From positions 1-64,000 of the forward strand of contig NZ_QRVI01000008.1 in assembly GCF_003458715.1 (NCBI RefSeq): a stretch of 64,000 nucleotides of DNA, in the 5' to 3' direction. The position numbers and the translations under genes are program-made. How positions within the stretch are numbered: position 1 is the first letter of the stretch; each line of letters starts with the position of its first letter. This DNA is from Eubacterium sp. AF22-8LB. GTDB lineage: Bacteria; Bacillota_I; Bacilli_A; Erysipelotrichales; Erysipelotrichaceae. The notes below the pieces were generated by a model. It did not search any database. It was not told the DNA's origin and saw only the letters and a list, made by a program, of their open reading frames with translations. This document shows positions 59,862 to 64,000 of this stretch, piece after piece.

Positions 59862-60815
59862 CTATGACATCATAATCATCATAACAATTTGTACCACCAA
59901 CATAATAACAGCTACAAGCGCTTGTTTTTTAATGACACCATTCTTGTCTTTCATTTCTAGAATTGCGACTGGCACCATATTAAAGTTAGCCGCCATTGGT
60001 GTACATAATGTACCACAATATCCACAAGTTAATGCTAAAGATCCGATTACCACTGGATCTGCTCCATATTTAAGTACAAAAGGAGCTCCAATACCTACAG
60101 TCATAACGGTAATAGCCGCAAAGGCATTTCCCATGATCATAGTAAATACGGCCATACCAATTGCGTAAACAATAATTCCAATTGTAACATTGCCTGCAGG
60201 AATAATATTGGATACTAAGCCAGAAATCACATCCCCAACACCGGCTGCAGTAAATACAGCACCTAAAGCAGCAAGTAACATAGGTAGCATACTTAATGGT
60301 CCTACAACATCCATCATTCTACGACAATCCTTCAAGAAGATACTTGGTGTATTATCTTTTGAATATACACGCAAAATAATGACGGCCACAAAAACACCAA
60401 CACTCATTCCAACTAGTGGTGAAATCTTTGTGAAGAAAGCTGCAAGTAATGCGAATAAACCAATACATACAGCTGGAACAAATACTTTTGAGCCAATCTT
60501 TTTATTATTTTGTTCCATCTCTTCAAGCGTAGGTTCAGGCTCATTACCTGGTGAAACTTTCTTAAAAATTGGAGGTAAAACCAAGATAATCAATAAGATC
60601 CCATCAGCTAAAGCAGGTAACCATTTACCTAATACAAACATAAGCCCTAAATCAAACCAGAAAACAAATGAACCAACACTGTTTTTGTTTTCTTTATCTT
60701 TTAGATTTTTAAAGGCAACATAAATAGAAATCAATCCAATAATACAATACATGACTTCTAAAAGTTTTTCTGAAAGTGTTACATCTACACTCGTATAAAA
60801 TTGAATTGGATTCAT
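59862..60815 (-). CDS. DUF979 family membrane protein
   Basis: An integral membrane protein of 317 residues with about eight to nine hydrophobic segments. Its second half has TIIMGNAFAAITVMTVG-like and LTCGYCGTLCTPMAANFN, the DUF979 signature, reminiscent of the ion-transporter superfamily hairpins. It is encoded with DUF969 (1-nt overlap) and pcp (13 nt). A permease for pyroglutamyl compounds is a sensible guess based on position only. Confidence 0.88.
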   Translation of the reverse strand: MNPIQFYTSVDVTLSEKLLEVMYCIIGLISIYVAFKNLKDKENKNSVGSFVFWFDLGLMFVLGKWLPALADGILLIILVLPPIFKKVSPGNEPEPTLEEMEQNNKKIGSKVFVPAVCIGLFALLAAFFTKISPLVGMSVGVFVAVIILRVYSKDNTPSIFLKDCRRMMDVVGPLSMLPMLLAALGAVFTAAGVGDVISGLVSNIIPAGNVTIGIIVYAIGMAVFTMIMGNAFAAITVMTVGIGAPFVLKYGADPVVIGSLALTCGYCGTLCTPMAANFNMVPVAILEMKDKNGVIKKQALVAVIMLVVQIVMMIMMS

Positions 60816-61486
60816 TATTTTGTCTCCTTTCTAGATAATTGTTTATCTTTAAGATAGTAATAAACAATCGCAACGGCTACGGCAATAATAGCGACCGGAA
60901 TCTGCACTTTCATTAAATCGACCAATTCAACATTGTATCCTAAGCCAGCTAGTGTAGATTGCACTAAGATCATTCCACTTGTTCCTACAAACAAAACTTG
61001 TCCGAAGAACCATGCGATATTTTCCATACCACTCGCCATGCCTTTTAAGTTTTCTTCATACTTTTCACTGATTTTTTTACCATTTTTCTTAGCTGCTGCG
61101 ATAGCCATAGGCATCACAATAGGACGAACAAACCCAGCAACACCACCAAAGCTTACATTAAATGCTGCAAAGACGAGACGGAACACACCATAAATCGCAA
61201 GAACAACACCAGCTGATGCATTTTTGAATTTCATCATCAAATTGGCAGCTGCCTGTTTTAAACCATTTCTTTCCAGAGTTCCCGTAACTACCATAACCAT
61301 CACAAACACGCACATACTGCGATTGGCGACAAAACTTGATCCAAGTGTTTCCAAGAAAGTAACTGGATCCATACCTGCAACAAGTGCAGTCACAATAGCG
61401 GCAATCATAATAATCAAAATCGAATCCAATTTTAATACAAATCCGATTACGACAATTAGAATACCTAACAATTTCAATAATTCCAT
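60815..61486 (-). CDS. DUF969 family membrane protein
   Basis: A membrane protein of 223 residues with six or so hydrophobic segments. Family marks are VLKLDSILIIMIAAIVTALVAG, FVANRSMCVFVM and FNVSFGGVAGFVRPIVMPMA. DUF969 and DUF979 appear to be two halves of one transporter in the ion-transporter superfamily. It is first in the operon, with its ATG following GAAAG weakly as SD. Confidence 0.88.
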   Translation of the reverse strand: MELLKLLGILIVVIGFVLKLDSILIIMIAAIVTALVAGMDPVTFLETLGSSFVANRSMCVFVMVMVVTGTLERNGLKQAAANLMMKFKNASAGVVLAIYGVFRLVFAAFNVSFGGVAGFVRPIVMPMAIAAAKKNGKKISEKYEENLKGMASGMENIAWFFGQVLFVGTSGMILVQSTLAGLGYNVELVDLMKVQIPVAIIAVAVAIVYYYLKDKQLSRKETK

Positions 61487-61561
61487 AATCTTTCATTCTC
61501 TCTTTCATATTTCTTACAGAAATTTACATTTGGAATTATATCATATCCTTTCAAAAAAACC

Positions 61562-61587
61562 AAAAAAAATGGATCAACGATCCATTT
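61562..61587 (-). terminator. Terminator of the dipeptidase unit
   Basis: AAATGGATC (61587-61579, minus strand) pairs with GATCCATTT (61575-61567), loop GTT, followed by TTTTTTT... It overlaps the dipeptidase stop codon. Confidence 0.85.
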
Positions 61588-62578
61588 ATAAAACTTCTTT
61601 GTATACTCTTAATACATTCTTATAGAAGATTTTTTCTACTTCTTCTTGTGTAAGCCCTGCCTTATATAATGCTTCTTCTAATCGATTCATCATAGATGCA
61701 TCTTCAATTTCTAAAGGACATGAAATACCATCGAAGTCAGTACCTAATCCAATGACATCAATTCCTGCTAAGTCTTTGATGTAAAGAATATGTTTCACCA
61801 TATCTTCTACACAACTCTTATGATCATCACGATCAGCTAAGAAACTGCCACAGAAATTAAGTCCCATAACGCCGCCACGCTTAGCCAATTGAAGAATCAT
61901 ATCGTCGCTCATATTACGTGCTACATTACATACACTTCTTGCGTTTGAATGAGATGCGACAAATGGTTTTGTCGTATATTTCAATACATCATAAAAACCA
62001 GCATCATTTAAGTGAGAAACATCCACAATCATACCTAGTCTTTCCATTTCTTTTACAAATGAAATTCCAAACTCTGTCAATCCTCTTTCTGTATCGACAC
62101 TACGCTTATAGTTTGGATGATTTCCATTCATATCTTTCATTGAAAGATTTGGAAATCCAATTCCATTCTCATAGTTCCATGTTAAGGCAATCATTCTGAC
62201 TCCCATACGATAATAATTTCTTAACATAGCCAAATCATTGAAGCATACACCACCATCTTCAAGTGTTAATAAACTAGACAATTTCCCTTCTTTATCATTC
62301 TTTTCAATATCACTAAATTGATATACTGGTGCAATATAATCTACATACTTGTCCATTTGTGTACAATATTCATCATATAAACGCATTGTCTGTTGCTCAG
62401 GAATAGCTAGTTCTTTTTGATCTGTAAACAACGCAAAATTCTGTAATAAATAATTACCCTTTTTTAATTTTTCCAAATCAATTGATAAATCATTTGAATA
62501 CAAACTTGCTTCTTTTCCTTTTAAATCACGACTCAATAATTCTAGAATCGTATCACAATGCATATCGACTACTCTCAT
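61586..62578 (-). CDS. M19 renal-type dipeptidase
   Basis: A zinc dipeptidase of about 330 residues. Zinc ligands are in MHCDTI (HxD), GLTEFG/LTLEDGG (Glu), and IVDVSHLND and VASHSNARSV (two His). GLGTDFDGI near the C-terminus is also diagnostic. Bacterial members cleave dipeptides of L-L or L-D form. The start is an ATG at 62578 after AAGGAG. It is co-transcribed with the HAD gene, whose stop is 2 nt before its start. Confidence 0.93.
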   Translation of the reverse strand: MRVVDMHCDTILELLSRDLKGKEASLYSNDLSIDLEKLKKGNYLLQNFALFTDQKELAIPEQQTMRLYDEYCTQMDKYVDYIAPVYQFSDIEKNDKEGKLSSLLTLEDGGVCFNDLAMLRNYYRMGVRMIALTWNYENGIGFPNLSMKDMNGNHPNYKRSVDTERGLTEFGISFVKEMERLGMIVDVSHLNDAGFYDVLKYTTKPFVASHSNARSVCNVARNMSDDMILQLAKRGGVMGLNFCGSFLADRDDHKSCVEDMVKHILYIKDLAGIDVIGLGTDFDGISCPLEIEDASMMNRLEEALYKAGLTQEEVEKIFYKNVLRVYKEVL

Positions 62579-62580
62579 TT

Positions 62581-63387
62581 TTATAACTCCTTTAACCATT
62601 CTATACAGCCATCTTCATAACATGAAGAAACAATTTTATTTGCGACTTTTTTACATGCTTCACAACCATTTTCAAGTGTTACGCCTAAGCCAGATGCTTC
62701 TAATACAGGCGCATCGCTTAATCCATCTCCTATGGAACTGACATCTTTCCAAGAGATTTCAAGATTCTTCAACAAGCGGTTCACACTATTTAACTTTTCA
62801 CAATCCTTATGAATAATGTCAATCATCGTATCTGTACTATGCACAACTTTTACATTACAATTTAATTCAATAATTGATTTCATTTCATCATAAATTGAAT
62901 CAATTCGTGATTTTGAATCCGATATAGACACTTTCCACACAGAACCCTTTAAATATTTTTCCATGTGATTCGTTAAAACGTAATCCACATCACAATTGTG
63001 CATATCCAATTCAAATCCATGAGTCATTTTATTAGCTACAAAATAATCAGGTTGGCTATACCCAACACCCAAATCATGATTCACTGCATACTCCCATATA
63101 AATGAAGCGTCAGCATTTGAAATCGAATATTCAAACAATGTTTCTTTCGTTTTTACATTAAAACAATGTGCACCATTACAGCTGATAACATATCCTCCAA
63201 ACTTTTGCATTTGAATTTGTTTAGACAGCGGATACACACCTTGAAAACAACGAGCCGAATTTAAAATCACAAGTACGCCCTTTTTTTGTACTTCAATCAA
63301 GGCATCTCTTACTATTTCCTTTACATAAATTCCACTACTTGGATTCATCAAAGAACCATCTAGATCACATACAATCGCATCAACCAT
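62581..63387 (-). CDS. Cof-type HAD phosphatase
   Basis: A HAD-IIB (Cof) phosphatase of 268 residues. Motif I is VCDLDGSLMN, motif II is VILNSARC, and motif IV is SIGDGLSDAPVLEASG. The C2B cap lies between about 85 and 190. These enzymes dephosphorylate sugar phosphates or nucleotides; the substrate cannot be read. It leads a two-gene unit with the dipeptidase. Confidence 0.88.
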   Translation of the reverse strand: MVDAIVCDLDGSLMNPSSGIYVKEIVRDALIEVQKKGVLVILNSARCFQGVYPLSKQIQMQKFGGYVISCNGAHCFNVKTKETLFEYSISNADASFIWEYAVNHDLGVGYSQPDYFVANKMTHGFELDMHNCDVDYVLTNHMEKYLKGSVWKVSISDSKSRIDSIYDEMKSIIELNCNVKVVHSTDTMIDIIHKDCEKLNSVNRLLKNLEISWKDVSSIGDGLSDAPVLEASGLGVTLENGCEACKKVANKIVSSCYEDGCIEWLKEL

Positions 63388-63430
63388 ATAGCACTTCCTT
63401 CCACTTGTTTAATAGTAATACGAAACATCC

Positions 63431-63456
63431 AAAAAAAAAAGACCCCGAAGGGTCTT
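63431..63456 (-). terminator. Terminator of eno
   Basis: AAGACCC and GGGTCTT pair around a TTCG tetraloop (63456-63450 / 63445-63439, minus strand), then ten T residues. Confidence 0.93.
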
Positions 63457-63483
63457 ATTTAGCTAAAGTTCTTAGTGAAAATA

Positions 63484-64000
63484 CTACTTTTTGAATTCAA
63501 CAGCTGGTAAGTTGTAGAAAGTCTTGTCTCCAAGGTATTCAGCAACGTTAACAGTTCCACGTTGGTTCAATTCATCTTCAATACGCATTAAACGGTTGTA
63601 TTTAGCGATACGGTCTGTACGGCTTAATGAACCAGTCTTGATTTGTCCTGCGTTCAATCCAACAGCGATGTCAGCGATTGTAGTGTCTTCAGTTTCTCCT
63701 GAACGGTGAGATACGATGCAAGTGTATCCATGTTTCTTAGCCATTTCGATAGCATCGAATGTTTCAGTTAAAGTACCGATTTGGTTAACTTTAATTAAGA
63801 TCGCATTAGCGATTCCTTTTTCGATTCCTTCGTAAAGAATTGAAGGGTTAGTTACGAATAAGTCATCACCAACTAATTGTACTTTATCCCCTAGACGGTC
63901 AGTTAATTTTTTCCATCCGTCCCAGTCGCTTTCTCCTAATCCATCTTCAATAGAGATGATTGGGTATTTAGCAATCCATTCTTCGTACATATCGATCATT
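63484..64000 (-). CDS. eno: Enolase, C-terminal part (cut by the window edge)
   Basis: The last 172 or so codons of enolase, which converts 2-phosphoglycerate to phosphoenolpyruvate. Magnesium ligands lie in SIEDGLGESDWDG and VGDDLFVTN; the catalytic Lys is in ILIKVNQIGTL and the substrate loop is SHRSGETEDTTIADIAV. A full enolase has about 430 residues, so more than half is outside the window on the right. It ends at a strong terminator. Confidence 0.97.
   Translation of the reverse strand, partial: MIDMYEEWIAKYPIISIEDGLGESDWDGWKKLTDRLGDKVQLVGDDLFVTNPSILYEGIEKGIANAILIKVNQIGTLTETFDAIEMAKKHGYTCIVSHRSGETEDTTIADIAVGLNAGQIKTGSLSRTDRIAKYNRLMRIEDELNQRGTVNVAEYLGDKTFYNLPAVEFKK

Noticed and set aside
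60190..60723. 177-codon rightward open frame
   Set aside because: Antisense to DUF979; the hydrophobic protein's codons leave an open frame on the other strand. No SD.
61224..61625. 133-codon rightward open frame
   Set aside because: Antisense to DUF969 and runs across the gap into the dipeptidase end; no SD or family resemblance.

Overview
The window reads as chromosome of a low-G+C Bacillota (Firmicutes). The evidence is the whiA-yvcK-rapZ cluster, T-box and lysine leader RNAs, Rex, gpmI, a type 2 galT, strong TTGACA/TATAAT promoters and many U-tailed intrinsic terminators. Gene content and style suggest a gut-type fermenter of the Erysipelotrichia, but this is an inference: no 16S rRNA is present.

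Layout. 1-7.6 kb is an accessory-looking block. It holds three GNAT acetyltransferases, a frameshifted small gene, and a response regulator / histidine kinase / ABC ATPase / FtsX-type permease set whose permease is visibly richer in G+C than the rest (one sampled line is 48%, against 30-40% elsewhere). 7.7-13.3 kb has deoC, manA, a sugar-nucleotide reductase, a C_GCAxxG_C_C protein, hflX, a GT14-like glycosyltransferase and a phosphodiesterase. 13.3-23.4 kb is a lactose/galactose module: galT-galM-galK-galE, and lacF-lacE-lacG plus a HAD phosphatase, with a divergent DeoR-family regulator. The two operons share almost the same promoter, cre site and T/G-rich repeats. 23.5-26.1 kb has a DUF2812 protein and an M29 aminopeptidase. 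26.1-32.7 kb is a metal block: feoA-feoA-feoB with its Cys-rich partner, a membrane-anchored HMA protein, and a P1B ATPase with a small membrane partner. Three promoters here carry the same GTTAG/CTAAC operator; the third drives no gene and ends at a terminator about 105 nt away, so it may encode a metal-regulated small RNA. 32.7-45 kb is housekeeping: infC-rpmI-rplT with an attenuator leader, tRNA-Lys, an ABC-F protein, a catalytically degenerate amidase homologue, T-box asnS, rex with its own Rex box, and an eight-gene chain rapZ-yvcK-whiA-lipoprotein-NusG_II-Gx transporter-TSCPD-membrane protein. 45-55 kb has a DUF4015 protein, a thioesterase, a PhoPR-like two-component pair, gpmI and an amino-acid ABC transporter under a lysine riboswitch. 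55.5-64 kb is peptide salvage (orphan OppA-like protein, PepF, Pcp, DUF979/DUF969, M19 dipeptidase), a Cof-type HAD and the 3' part of eno, cut by the window edge.

How it fits together. Lactose would enter as lactose-6'-phosphate by PTS and be split by LacG. No tagatose-6-phosphate genes are visible, whereas a HAD phosphatase ends the lac operon and a co-regulated Leloir operon follows it. A galactose-6-phosphate phosphatase shunt is therefore a testable reading. The feo uptake genes, the metal-exporter-like ATPase and the putative sRNA appear to form one metal regulon. The lysine riboswitch assigns lysine to an otherwise generic ABC transporter.
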